From: Schlegelella_A sp036263655
GTDB lineage: Bacteria > Pseudomonadota > Gammaproteobacteria > Burkholderiales > Burkholderiaceae_C
Direction of reading: 5' to 3'
Assembly: GCA_036263655.1 (NCBI GenBank)
Contig: DATAGP010000005.1
Coordinates: forward strand, 31,500 to 95,499
Length of the DNA stretch: 64,000 nt
A program made the position numbers and the translations under genes. Of this stretch, positions 50,466 through 58,843 are shown in pieces. The notes under the pieces were generated by a model. It was not told the DNA's origin and made no database searches. It worked only from the letters and a program-made list of their open reading frames with translations. How positions within the stretch are numbered: position 1 is the first letter of the stretch; each line of letters begins with the position of its first letter.

Positions 50466-51731
50466 ATGAACCGCAACCAGGCGCGAATGATGCTCGACCT
50501 CGACTTTCACCCCACGGGCCGTCACTTCCTGCAGATCCCCGGGCCAAGCCCGGTGCCCGATCGCATCCTGCGGGCCATCAGCCTGCCGACCATCGATCAC
50601 CGGGGGCCGGAGTTCGGGGCGCTCGGCCGGCAGGTGCTCGGCAAGGTGCGCGAGGTCTTCAAGACCCGCCAGCCGGTGGTCATCTATCCGGCCTCGGGCA
50701 CCGGCGCCTGGGAGGCGGCGCTCGTCAACACGCTGAACCCGGGCGATACCGTCCTGATGTACGAGACCGGCCACTTCGCGTCGCTGTGGGAGAAGATGGC
50801 GCAGCGGCTCGGCCTCGTCACCGAGTTCCTGCACGGCGGCGGCAGCGATCCGCTGCTGCCCGAGGCGCCGCACTGGCGCCGCGCGGTCGATGCCAACGTC
50901 ATCGAGGAGCGCCTGCGCCGCGACCCCGAAAAGAAGATCAAGGCGGTGTGCGTGGTCCACAACGAGACCTCCACCGGCGTCCTCTCCGACATCGCTGCCG
51001 TGCGGAAGGCGATCGACGCCGCCGGCCATCCGGCGCTGCTGCTGGTCGACTCGATCTCCGGCCTCGCCTCGGCCGACCTGCGCCACGACGAGTGGGGCAT
51101 CGACGTCACGATCGGCGGCTCGCAGAAGGGGCTGATGCTGCCGCCGGGGATCGGCTTCAACGCGATCTCGGCGCGCGCCTTCGAGGCGGCGAAGAAGGCG
51201 ACGCTGCCGCGCGCCTTCTGGGCCTGGGAGGAGATCGTCGCCATGAACGCCGATGGCTACTGGCCGTCGACGCCGAACACCAACCTGCTCTACGGCTTGA
51301 ACGAGTCGCTCGACATGCTGCTCGGCGAAGGCCTCGACAACGTCTTCGCCCGGCACGATCGCTGGGCCGCCGGCGTCCGTGCGGCGGTGGCCGCCTGGCA
51401 GCTGCCGACGCAATGCGCCGACCCGGCGCGGCACTCGCCGGTGCTGACCGGCGTGATGATGCCGGCGGGCGTCGATGCCGACGCCGTGCGGCGCCTGATC
51501 CACGAGCGCTTCGACCTCTCTCTCGGCACCGGCCTCGGCAAGGTGAAGGGCCGCATGTTCCGCATCGGCCACCTCGGCGACAGCAACGACCTCACCTTGC
51601 TCGGCACGCTCGCCGGCTGCGAGATGGGGCTGAAGCTCGCCGGCGTCCGCCTGGCGGCGAGCGGTGTCCAGGCGGCGATGGAGCACTTCGCCAGCCACGC
51701 GGCGCCGAGCGGCCTGGCCCGCGCCGCCTGA
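50466..51731 (+). CDS. Class V aminotransferase (serine/alanine-glyoxylate type)
   Basis: A 421-residue PLP enzyme of the class V family. Seen: FLQIPGPSPVPDRILRAIS near the start, DHRGPEFGALGRQVL, VIYPASGTGAWEAALVN, then VVHNETSTGVLSDIAAVRKA. The PLP Lys lies in TIGGSQKGLMLPPG, and TGLGKVKGRMFRIGHLGD is the usual C-terminal motif. Serine-glyoxylate and alanine-glyoxylate aminotransferases are the closest types. First gene of the operon leading to hppD and hmgA. Starts at 50466, 50487 and 50490 are all possible and none has a clear ribosome-binding site. Divergent from the FAD/Fe-S dehydrogenase; together they could handle glycolate or glyoxylate, which is inference. Confidence 0.9.
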   Translation: MNRNQARMMLDLDFHPTGRHFLQIPGPSPVPDRILRAISLPTIDHRGPEFGALGRQVLGKVREVFKTRQPVVIYPASGTGAWEAALVNTLNPGDTVLMYETGHFASLWEKMAQRLGLVTEFLHGGGSDPLLPEAPHWRRAVDANVIEERLRRDPEKKIKAVCVVHNETSTGVLSDIAAVRKAIDAAGHPALLLVDSISGLASADLRHDEWGIDVTIGGSQKGLMLPPGIGFNAISARAFEAAKKATLPRAFWAWEEIVAMNADGYWPSTPNTNLLYGLNESLDMLLGEGLDNVFARHDRWAAGVRAAVAAWQLPTQCADPARHSPVLTGVMMPAGVDADAVRRLIHERFDLSLGTGLGKVKGRMFRIGHLGDSNDLTLLGTLAGCEMGLKLAGVRLAASGVQAAMEHFASHAAPSGLARAA

Positions 51732-51766
51732 GCGTGCACGACATTCGAAGCAACGGAGACGACGAC

Positions 51767-52750
51767 GTGACCTTCCGCAGACGCACCCTCATCCAGGCCG
51801 CCGGCGCGGCCGCCGCCAGCCTCGGCCTGCCTCACCTCATGGCCCAGGAGTGGCCGAACGCGCCGGTGCGCATCGTCGTCGGCTTTCCGCCGGGCGGCGG
51901 CACCGACGCGCTGGCGCGCGTCGTCGCCCAGAAGCTGACCGGCATGTGGAACCAGCAGGTCATCGTCGAGACCAAGGCCGGCGTCGCCGGCGTGCTCGCC
52001 GCCGAGTACACCTCGCAGCAGCCGAGCGACGGCAGCGTGCTGCTGATGGCGCACATCAACAGCCACGCCCTCGCGCCGAGCCTGCAGCCGAAGCTGCGCT
52101 ACGACGTCGAGCGCGACTTCGTCCCCATCGTGCTCGTCGGCGTGACGCCGAACCTGCTGATCTGCCACCCGGGCCAGAAGGCGCAGACGGTGCCGGAGCT
52201 GGTCGCGCTCTGCAAGACGCAGCCGGGGTCGGTGAGCTTCGGCTCGGCCGGCCAGGGCTCGGCCCAGCACCTCGCGCTCGAGATGTTCAAGCTGCAGGCC
52301 AAGGTCGACGCCCTGCACGTGCCGTACAAGGGCAGCGGGCCGCTGCTCACCGACCTCATCGGCGGCCAGATCCAGTACAGCTTCGAGACGATGACGGCGG
52401 CGACGCCGCACGTGAAGAACGCCAAGGTCGTCGCCATGGCGCAGACGCGCGCCAAGCGGGCCAAGGGCCACCCGAACGTGCCGACGATGCAGGAGCTCGG
52501 CTTCCCCGGCTTCGAGGCGACCACCTGGTACGGCCTGGTGGGTCCCGGCAAGCTCTCGCCGGCGATCGCCGACAAGGTCAACCGCGACGTCAACACCGTC
52601 CTGGCGATGCCCGACGTGCAGGAGCGCCTCGACACCTACGGCGCCGAGGACGGCGGCGGCTCGCGCGACAAGTTCAAGCAGTTCATCGGCAGCGAGATCG
52701 CGAAGTGGGCGAAGGTGGTGAAGGAAGGCAACGTGAAGGTGGAGAGCTAG
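51767..52750 (+). CDS. Bug/TctC-type periplasmic solute receptor
   Basis: A 327-residue tripartite-tricarboxylate-type receptor. The GTG start at 51767 has GGAG eight bases upstream. The signal carries an Arg cluster (MTFRRRTLIQAAGAAAASLG) that could be a Tat signal. The family block follows (WPNAPVRIVVGFPPGGGTDA), then VIVETKAGVAGVLAAEYT, SFGSAGQGSAQHLALEMF and VPYKGSGPLLTDLIGG. Lies 35 nt after the aminotransferase and 34 nt before the carbonic-anhydrase-like gene, inside one operon. It may bind an organic acid tied to tyrosine or phenylacetate-derived metabolism. Confidence 0.92.
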   Translation: MTFRRRTLIQAAGAAAASLGLPHLMAQEWPNAPVRIVVGFPPGGGTDALARVVAQKLTGMWNQQVIVETKAGVAGVLAAEYTSQQPSDGSVLLMAHINSHALAPSLQPKLRYDVERDFVPIVLVGVTPNLLICHPGQKAQTVPELVALCKTQPGSVSFGSAGQGSAQHLALEMFKLQAKVDALHVPYKGSGPLLTDLIGGQIQYSFETMTAATPHVKNAKVVAMAQTRAKRAKGHPNVPTMQELGFPGFEATTWYGLVGPGKLSPAIADKVNRDVNTVLAMPDVQERLDTYGAEDGGGSRDKFKQFIGSEIAKWAKVVKEGNVKVES

Positions 52751-52784
52751 TCGCGGCGGGCGATCTCCCAAAAGGAAGACGGAC

Positions 52785-53309
52785 ATGGCGCTCTACCGCA
52801 TCGACGGCCACTCTCCCGACGTGCCGGCCTCGGCCTACGTCGCCGCCGAAGCCACCCTCATCGGCCGCGTCTCGCTGGGCGAGCGCGCCAGCGTCTGGGC
52901 CGGCGCCGTCGCTCGCGCCGACAACGAGCCGATCCGGATCGGCACCGAGTCGAACGTCCAGGAAGGCGCGGTGCTGCACGCGGACCCGGGCTTTCCGCTC
53001 GACATCGGCCCGCGCGTCACGGTCGGGCACCAGGCCATGCTGCACGGCTGCACCGTGCACGAGGGCTCGCTGATCGGCATCCAGTCGGTGGTGATGAACG
53101 GCGCCGTGATCGGCAAGGGCTGCCTGGTCGGGGCCGGCGCGGTCGTCACCGAAGGCAAGACCTTCCCGGACCGCTCGCTGATCATCGGCGCGCCGGCCAA
53201 GCGGGTGCGCGAGCTGAGCGAGGACGAGGCGGCCGGGCTGGTCCGGATCGCAACGTCCTACGCCAGCCGGGGCGAGAAGTTCCGTTCAGAATTGGAACGC
53301 GTGGGCTGA
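52785..53309 (+). CDS. Gamma-type carbonic anhydrase family protein
   Basis: A 174-residue left-handed beta-helix protein with hexapeptide repeats (GRVSLGERASVWAGAV, IGTESNVQEGAVLH, GIQSVVMNGAVIG, CLVGAGAVVTEGK). The metal-binding His pattern of the gamma carbonic anhydrase group is present: His in VLHADPG and the two in GHQAMLHGC. A C-terminal helix (SEDEAAGLVRIATSYASRGE) packs against the helix trimer in relatives. Such proteins (YrdA/PaaY/CaiE group) may be carbonic anhydrases or CoA thioesterases. Sits between the Bug receptor and hppD in the operon; its role there is unclear. A PaaY-like thioesterase would fit an aromatic-acid context. Confidence 0.88.
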   Translation: MALYRIDGHSPDVPASAYVAAEATLIGRVSLGERASVWAGAVARADNEPIRIGTESNVQEGAVLHADPGFPLDIGPRVTVGHQAMLHGCTVHEGSLIGIQSVVMNGAVIGKGCLVGAGAVVTEGKTFPDRSLIIGAPAKRVRELSEDEAAGLVRIATSYASRGEKFRSELERVG

Positions 53310-53334
53310 CACGCCCGCGGCTGCGGAGCATCCG

Positions 53335-54414
53335 ATGGCCGACCTGTTCGACAACCCGATGGGGCTGATGGGCTTCGAGTTCGTCGAGTTCGCCGCGCCG
53401 ACGTCCGGCGTGCTCGAGCCCGCGTTCGAGAAGCTGGGCTTCACGCTCGTGGCCCGGCACCGATCGAAGGACGTCCTGCTGTACCGCCAGGGCGACATCA
53501 ACTTCATCGTCAACCGCCAGCCGAAGAGCCTCGCCGCGTACTTCGCGGCCGAGCACGGACCGTCGGCCTGCGGCCTGGCGTTTCGCGTCCGCGACTCGCA
53601 CAAGGCCTACGAGCGGGCGCTCGCCCTCGGTGCCCAGCCGGTCGAGATCCCGACCGGCCCGATGGAGCTGCGCCTGCCGGCGATCAAGGGGATCGGCGGC
53701 GCGCCGCTCTACCTGATCGACCGCTTCGAGGACGGCAAGTCGATCTACGACATCGACTTCGAGTTCATCGAGGGCGTCGAGCGCCACCCGGTCGGGCACG
53801 GCCTGAAGCTGGTCGACCACCTGACGCACAACGTCTACCGCGGCCGCATGGCGTTCTGGGCCGACTTCTACGAGCGCCTCTTCAACTTCCGCGAGATCCG
53901 CTACTTCGACATCCAGGGCGAGTACACCGGGCTCACCTCGAAGGCGATGACCGCGCCCGACGGCCGGATCCGCATCCCGCTCAACGAGGAGTCGAAGAAG
54001 GGCTCGGGGCAGATCGAGGAGTTCCTGATGCAGTTCAACGGCGAGGGCATCCAGCATGTGGCGCTCCTCACCGACGACCTGCCGGCCACGATCGACAAGC
54101 TCGCGCTCGCCGGCGTGCCGCTGATGGACCCGCCGAACGACGTCTACTACGAGATGCTCGAGGAGCGCCTGCCCGGGCACGGCCAGCCGATGCCGGAGCT
54201 GAAGACGCGCGGCATTCTCGTCGACGGCTCGACCGAGGGCGGCCGGCAGCGCCTGCTGCTGCAGATCTTCTCCAAGACGATGCTCGGCCCGGTGTTCTTC
54301 GAGTTCATCCAGCGAAAGGGCGACGACGGCTTCGGCGAAGGCAACTTCAAGGCGCTGTTCGAGTCGATCGAGCGCGACCAGGTCCGCCGCGGCGTCCTCG
54401 CCACCGAGACATGA
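53335..54414 (+). CDS. hppD: 4-hydroxyphenylpyruvate dioxygenase
   Basis: A 359-residue HPPD. It converts 4-hydroxyphenylpyruvate to homogentisate in tyrosine breakdown. Fe(II) ligands are complete: H162 (VDHLTHNV), H241 (IQHVALLTDD) and E323 (VFFEFIQRKGDDGFGEGNF). The opening MGLMGFEFVEFA and the RVRDSHKAYERAL region are standard. Length is normal. Its stop overlaps the hmgA start by 4 nt (ATGA), giving direct coupling of the two dioxygenases. Starts 25 nt after the carbonic-anhydrase-like gene. Confidence 0.97.
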   Translation: MADLFDNPMGLMGFEFVEFAAPTSGVLEPAFEKLGFTLVARHRSKDVLLYRQGDINFIVNRQPKSLAAYFAAEHGPSACGLAFRVRDSHKAYERALALGAQPVEIPTGPMELRLPAIKGIGGAPLYLIDRFEDGKSIYDIDFEFIEGVERHPVGHGLKLVDHLTHNVYRGRMAFWADFYERLFNFREIRYFDIQGEYTGLTSKAMTAPDGRIRIPLNEESKKGSGQIEEFLMQFNGEGIQHVALLTDDLPATIDKLALAGVPLMDPPNDVYYEMLEERLPGHGQPMPELKTRGILVDGSTEGGRQRLLLQIFSKTMLGPVFFEFIQRKGDDGFGEGNFKALFESIERDQVRRGVLATET

Positions 54415-55727
54415 CGCCGTACCAGTCGGGCTTCGGCAACGAGTTCGCCACCGAGGCGCTCGAAGGCGCGCTTCCGGTCGGCCGCAACTCGCCGCAGCGC
54501 TGCCCGTACGGGCTGTACGCCGAGCAGCTCTCGGGCACCGCCTTCACGGCGCCGCGCGCCGACAACCGGCGGACCTGGCTCTACCGCATCCGCCCGGCGG
54601 CCATGCACCCGCCCTTCGAGCGAGCCGGCGACGGCCGGCTGGTCAGCGACTTCGACGCCGAGCCGACGCCGCCCAACCAGCTGCGCTGGAATCCGCTGCC
54701 GCTGCCCGAGGCGCCGACCGACTTCGTCGCCGGCCTCGTCACCTTCGCCGGCAACGGCGACGCGCGCGCGCAATCGGGCGCGGCCGTGCACCTCTACGCC
54801 GCCAACCGCTCGATGCAGAAGCGCGCCTTCTACAGCGCCGACGGCGAGCTGCTCGTCGTGCCGCAGCAGGGCCGGCAGCGCTTCGTCACCGAGCTCGGGG
54901 TCATCGACGCGGAGCCGCAGGAGATCGTCGTCATCCCGCGCGGCATCCGCTTCAAGGTCGAGCTGCTCGATGGCGAGGGCCGCGCCAGCGCGGCGGGCGC
55001 CGCCCGCGGCTACGTCTGCGAGAACCACGGCGCACCCTTCCGCCTGCCCGACCTCGGCCCCATCGGCTCGAACGGGCTGGCCAACCCGCGCGACTTCCTG
55101 ACGCCGGTGGCCGCCTACGAGGACAGCGACGAGCCGCACGAGCTGGTCGCGAAGTTCATGGGCCATCTCTGGACCACGCGGCTCGGCCACTCGCCGTTCG
55201 ACGTGGTCGCCTGGCACGGCAACCACGCGCCGTACAAGTACGACCTGCGCCGCTTCAACGCCATCGGCTCGATCAGCTACGACCACCCGGACCCGTCGAT
55301 CTTCCTGGTCCTGCACAGCGCCTCGGCGGTGCCGGGCACGAGCGACATCGACTTCGTCGTCTTCCCGCCGCGCACGCTGGTGATGCAGGACACCTTCCGG
55401 CCGCCCTGGTTCCATCGCAACGTCGCCAGCGAGTTCATGGGCCTGATCGAGGGCCGCTACGACGGCAAGGCCGAGGGCTTCCTGCCGGGCGGCGCCAGCC
55501 TGCACAACGCCCTGACGGGGCATGGTCCCGACGCCGAGACCTTCGAGAAGGCCAGCTGCGCCGACCTGTCGAAGCCTCATGTCATCGCCGACACCATGGC
55601 GTTCATGTTCGAGAGCCGCCAGGTCTGGAAGCCGACCCGGCAGGCGCTCGGGTCGGCCGAGCTGCAGGACGACTATTTCCGCTGCTGGCAGGGGCTGCGC
55701 AAGCACTTCGACCCGACCCGCCGCTAG
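54411..55727 (+). CDS. hmgA: Homogentisate 1,2-dioxygenase
   Basis: A 438-residue homogentisate dioxygenase, which opens the aromatic ring to maleylacetoacetate. Strong family matches throughout: YQSGFGNEFATEAL, NSPQRCPYGLYAEQLSG, then FYSADGELLVVPQQG and the C-terminal cupin core PPWFHRNVASEFMGLI and GGASLHNALTGHGPD. The iron ligands (His/Glu of the HRNVASE region and a later His) are present. Translationally coupled to hppD. The next gene is convergent (dctM, 27 nt away), so maleylacetoacetate isomerase and fumarylacetoacetase are not in this operon and must be elsewhere. Confidence 0.97.
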   Translation: MTPYQSGFGNEFATEALEGALPVGRNSPQRCPYGLYAEQLSGTAFTAPRADNRRTWLYRIRPAAMHPPFERAGDGRLVSDFDAEPTPPNQLRWNPLPLPEAPTDFVAGLVTFAGNGDARAQSGAAVHLYAANRSMQKRAFYSADGELLVVPQQGRQRFVTELGVIDAEPQEIVVIPRGIRFKVELLDGEGRASAAGAARGYVCENHGAPFRLPDLGPIGSNGLANPRDFLTPVAAYEDSDEPHELVAKFMGHLWTTRLGHSPFDVVAWHGNHAPYKYDLRRFNAIGSISYDHPDPSIFLVLHSASAVPGTSDIDFVVFPPRTLVMQDTFRPPWFHRNVASEFMGLIEGRYDGKAEGFLPGGASLHNALTGHGPDAETFEKASCADLSKPHVIADTMAFMFESRQVWKPTRQALGSAELQDDYFRCWQGLRKHFDPTRR

Positions 55728-55754
55728 CCCGGGCGGCGGCAAGCGCGCCGCGGG

Positions 55755-57149
55755 TCAGAAGAACATCTTCGGCAGCCACAGCACGAGCTGCGGCATGTAG
55801 GTGATCACCACCAGGCTGACGAGCAGCGGCGCCAGCCACGGGAGGATCGCCATGGTCGTCCGCTCGAACGACAGGTTGGCGACGCGGGCGAGCACGAACA
55901 GCACCATCCCCATCGGCGGATGGAGCAGGCCGATCATCAGGTTGAGCACCATCACCAGACCGAAGTGGACCGGGTCGACGCCGAGCTGGGTGGCGATCGG
56001 CAGCAGGATGGGCACCAGGATGGTGATGGCGGCCGTCGGCTCGAGGAAGCAGCCGACGAAGAGCATCAGCAGGTTGGCCAGCAGCAGGAAGACCCACGCT
56101 TCCTTGGTGAAGGCCAGGACCCACGCGGCGATGTCGGCGGTGACGCCGGTGGCCGTGAGCATCCAGCCGAAGATGGAGGCGGCGGCGACGATGAAGAGCA
56201 CCGTGCTCGTCGTCTCGACGGTGTCGATGCAGACCCGCACGAACATCTTCCACTTCAGCGTGCGGTACCAGGCGAAGCCGAGGATCATGGCCCACACGCA
56301 GGCGGCGATGGCGCCCTCGGTGGGCGTGAAGAGGCCGGTGGTCATGCCGCCGATCAGCAGCACCGGCGTCATGATCGGCAGCAGCGCCTCGAAGCGGAAG
56401 ATGCGGTCGATGACGAAGAGGAAGGCGAGGCCGATGAAGACCGAGATCTGCGCCGGTGCGCCGATGCGGCTGACGACGAGCCAGAGCATGAGCGGCCAGC
56501 CGACCACCACGCCGAGCTCGATCAGCGACTTGCCGAAGCGGCTGCTCGAGAACTTGATATCGCCGCCCCACTTGTTCTTGTGCGCGTAGTAGGCGACCGT
56601 CAGCATCATCAGCGCCGCCATCAGCAGCCCGGGCAGCAAGCCGGCCAGGAACAGGGCGCCGATCGAGACGTTGGCCATCATCCCGTAGATCACGAAGGGA
56701 AGGCTGGGCGGGATGATGGGGCCGAGCGTCGCCGAGGCGGCCGTCACCCCGACCGCGAACTCGGTCGGGTAGCCGTGCTCCTTCATCGCCTTGATCTCGA
56801 TCGTGCCGAGCCCGGCCGCGTCGGCGATGGCGGTGCCGCTCATGCCGGCGAAGATCACCGAGCCGACGACGTTGACGTGGCCGAGCCCGCCCTTCAGCCA
56901 GCCGACGAGCGCTAGGGCGAAGTTGTAGATGCGGGTCGTGATGCCGGCGTTGTTCATCAGGTTGCCGGCGAGGATGAAGAACGGCACGGCGAGCAGCGGG
57001 AAGCTGTCGATGCCGTTGACCATCCGGTGGATGACGACGAAGGGCGGCAGGTTGCCGGAGAGCAGAATGTAGACCAGCGACGCGCCCGCCATGGCGATGG
57101 CCACCGGAAGCCCGCTGCTCATGAAGAGCAGGAAGATGATCTTCAGCAT
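55755..57149 (-). CDS. dctM: TRAP transporter large permease (DctM)
   Basis: A 464-residue TRAP large membrane subunit with about twelve spans. Hallmarks: FPLLAVPFFILAGNLMNNAGI, GHVNVVGSVIFAGMSGTAIAD, GVTAASATLGPIIPPSLPFVIYG, and the late LEPTAAITILVPILLP. It transports organic acids by a Na+-driven, receptor-dependent mechanism together with DctP and DctQ. Somewhat longer than many DctM (about 430) because of a central loop with DRIFRFE. It lies 7 nt after dctQ, last of the three-gene operon. Substrate inferred only from family: a carboxylate or sugar acid. Confidence 0.94.
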   Translation of the reverse strand: MLKIIFLLFMSSGLPVAIAMAGASLVYILLSGNLPPFVVIHRMVNGIDSFPLLAVPFFILAGNLMNNAGITTRIYNFALALVGWLKGGLGHVNVVGSVIFAGMSGTAIADAAGLGTIEIKAMKEHGYPTEFAVGVTAASATLGPIIPPSLPFVIYGMMANVSIGALFLAGLLPGLLMAALMMLTVAYYAHKNKWGGDIKFSSSRFGKSLIELGVVVGWPLMLWLVVSRIGAPAQISVFIGLAFLFVIDRIFRFEALLPIMTPVLLIGGMTTGLFTPTEGAIAACVWAMILGFAWYRTLKWKMFVRVCIDTVETTSTVLFIVAAASIFGWMLTATGVTADIAAWVLAFTKEAWVFLLLANLLMLFVGCFLEPTAAITILVPILLPIATQLGVDPVHFGLVMVLNLMIGLLHPPMGMVLFVLARVANLSFERTTMAILPWLAPLLVSLVVITYMPQLVLWLPKMFF

Positions 57150-57156
57150 GGCGCGC

Positions 57157-57714
57157 TCAGTCCGCGAGCGTCGTCATCGGACGTTCGAGCACGCTCCAGC
57201 CGCGCCGCCAGTGCACGCGCGCGACCTGGATCGAGCGGAAGGTCATGGCCGCGAAGCCCAACAGGCAGAGGGCGTAGACGATGTTCATCGGCGCGTCGAC
57301 CACCGTCATGCGCGTCTGGTTGCCGATCTTCAGCATCATCTGCACGGTCACGAAGGTGGCCGCAGCGAAGAACAGGATGCGCAGCACGTCGACGATGCGC
57401 GACAGCCAGCGCCCGACGGCTGCCGGCAGGTGCCGGTAGAAGAAGTCAACCTGGATCTGGCTGTTCTTGGCGACGCCGATCGCGGCGCCGACGAAGACCA
57501 CGCCGATCAGCATGTAGCGGGCGACCTCCTCCGTCCACGCGGCGGAGTCGTTCAGCACGTAGCGGGTGACGAACTGGTAGAGGACCGTCAGGCCGAGCAG
57601 CCAGAAGATGCCGAGGGCGATCCAGCCCTCGGCGATCGTGTCCGAGAGGACGACGGCTTCATCGTGGACGTGGAAGTGGCCTTCGTCATCGATGATCCGT
57701 TCTTCGTCGGCCAT
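57157..57714 (-). CDS. dctQ: TRAP transporter small permease (DctQ)
   Basis: A 185-residue DctQ with four spans. The region YVLNDSAAWTEEVARYMLIG is the family signature, followed by KNSQIQVDFFYRHLPA. The first 30 residues are unusual: acidic and His-containing (DDEGHFHVHDEAVVLSD). The role of this extension is unknown; metal or ion binding is possible. It starts 13 nt after dctP and ends 7 nt before dctM. Confidence 0.9.
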   Translation of the reverse strand: MADEERIIDDEGHFHVHDEAVVLSDTIAEGWIALGIFWLLGLTVLYQFVTRYVLNDSAAWTEEVARYMLIGVVFVGAAIGVAKNSQIQVDFFYRHLPAAVGRWLSRIVDVLRILFFAAATFVTVQMMLKIGNQTRMTVVDAPMNIVYALCLLGFAAMTFRSIQVARVHWRRGWSVLERPMTTLAD

Positions 57715-57727
57715 GCCGGCGCGCCGC

Positions 57728-58723
57728 CTACTTCAGGTTGACGATGCGGTCGTAGTCCTGCTGGCGGTAGCCGAGGTCGGTGGGCTTGGTCGTCTTCAGC
57801 ACCGCCTCGCGGAAGGCGTTCTTGTCGACCGTGATGACGTTGTTGCCCTTCTTCTTGAACTCGTCGACGAGGCGCACCTCGGATGCGGCGATCTCCCGGC
57901 TGGCCCGGTCGGCGGCCTCGGCGGTCACGTCCGCGAAGATCTTCTTGTCCTCGGCCGAGAGCTTGCTCCAGGTCTGGCCCGAGATCACGGTCAGCAGCGA
58001 ATCGATGATGTGGCCGGTGAGCGAGATGTTCTTCTGCACCTCGTAGAACTTCTTCGCCTCGATCGTCGGCAGCGGGTTCTCCTGCGCATCGACGGTGTTG
58101 TTCTGCAAGGCGAGGTAGACCTCGGCGAAGGCGATCGGCGTCGCGTTCGCGCCGAGCGCCTTCGGGAACGCCATGTAGGCCGGTGCGTCGGGCACGCGGA
58201 TCTTCAGGCCCTTCATGTCCTCCGGCTTGGTCACCGGCTTGGCGGCGCTCGACGTGACCTGGCGCGCGCCGTAGTAGGTGAGCGCCGTGATGTGGTTGCC
58301 GGTCTTGTCGTCGTAGGCCTTGGCGAGCTCCTTGAAGACGTCGCTCTTGGCGTACTTCAACTGGTGCTCGGCGTCGCGAAAGATGAACGGGAAGTACGAC
58401 ACGGCGAGCGGCGGGTGGCTGCGTGCGGCGAAGCTCGCGCCGGTGAGGATGATGTCGACCGTGCCGAGCGTGAGGCCCTGGTTGATGTCGGATTCCTTGC
58501 CGAGCGTCGACGCCGGGAACACCTGGACCTCGTAGCGCCCGTTGGTGCGCTTCTTGATCTCGTCGCCGGCCCAGACCGACCACTTGTGATACGGCTCGGA
58601 CACTTCGTAGACATGCGCCCACTTCAGCTTGGTCTGCGCGTGCGCAGTGCCGAGCGCCGCGAAGGCGCTGGCGGCGACCGCGCAGGCGACGAAGGTCTTG
58701 AGGGCGAAACGTTTGCTGGTCAT
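57728..58723 (-). CDS. dctP: TRAP transporter substrate-binding protein (DctP)
   Basis: A 331-residue periplasmic receptor with a signal peptide ending GTAHA. The mature protein shows KLKWAHVYEVSEPYHKWSVW, INQGLTLGTVDIILTGASF, and the conserved LKIRVPDAPAYMAFPKALGA, in which the Arg of KIRVP contacts the substrate carboxylate. Then AFAEVYLALQNNTVDAQENP, the family's best signature. GGAG sits upstream of ATG 58723. First gene of the TRAP operon, divergent from the SDR gene 120 nt away, which may act on what it imports; the SDR's similarity to 2-keto-3-deoxy-L-fuconate dehydrogenase would suggest a sugar acid. Confidence 0.93.
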   Translation of the reverse strand: MTSKRFALKTFVACAVAASAFAALGTAHAQTKLKWAHVYEVSEPYHKWSVWAGDEIKKRTNGRYEVQVFPASTLGKESDINQGLTLGTVDIILTGASFAARSHPPLAVSYFPFIFRDAEHQLKYAKSDVFKELAKAYDDKTGNHITALTYYGARQVTSSAAKPVTKPEDMKGLKIRVPDAPAYMAFPKALGANATPIAFAEVYLALQNNTVDAQENPLPTIEAKKFYEVQKNISLTGHIIDSLLTVISGQTWSKLSAEDKKIFADVTAEAADRASREIAASEVRLVDEFKKKGNNVITVDKNAFREAVLKTTKPTDLGYRQQDYDRIVNLK

Positions 58724-58843
58724 CGTGGCAGGCTCCGGGTAGGGTGAAATCACGGTACGGTCGCGTGCCGCCGCAACCCATCGGGCGAAACCCTGAAGCG
58801 GCGCGGACACCGCCACCGTCATTTCTGCCAACGAGGGAAATTC

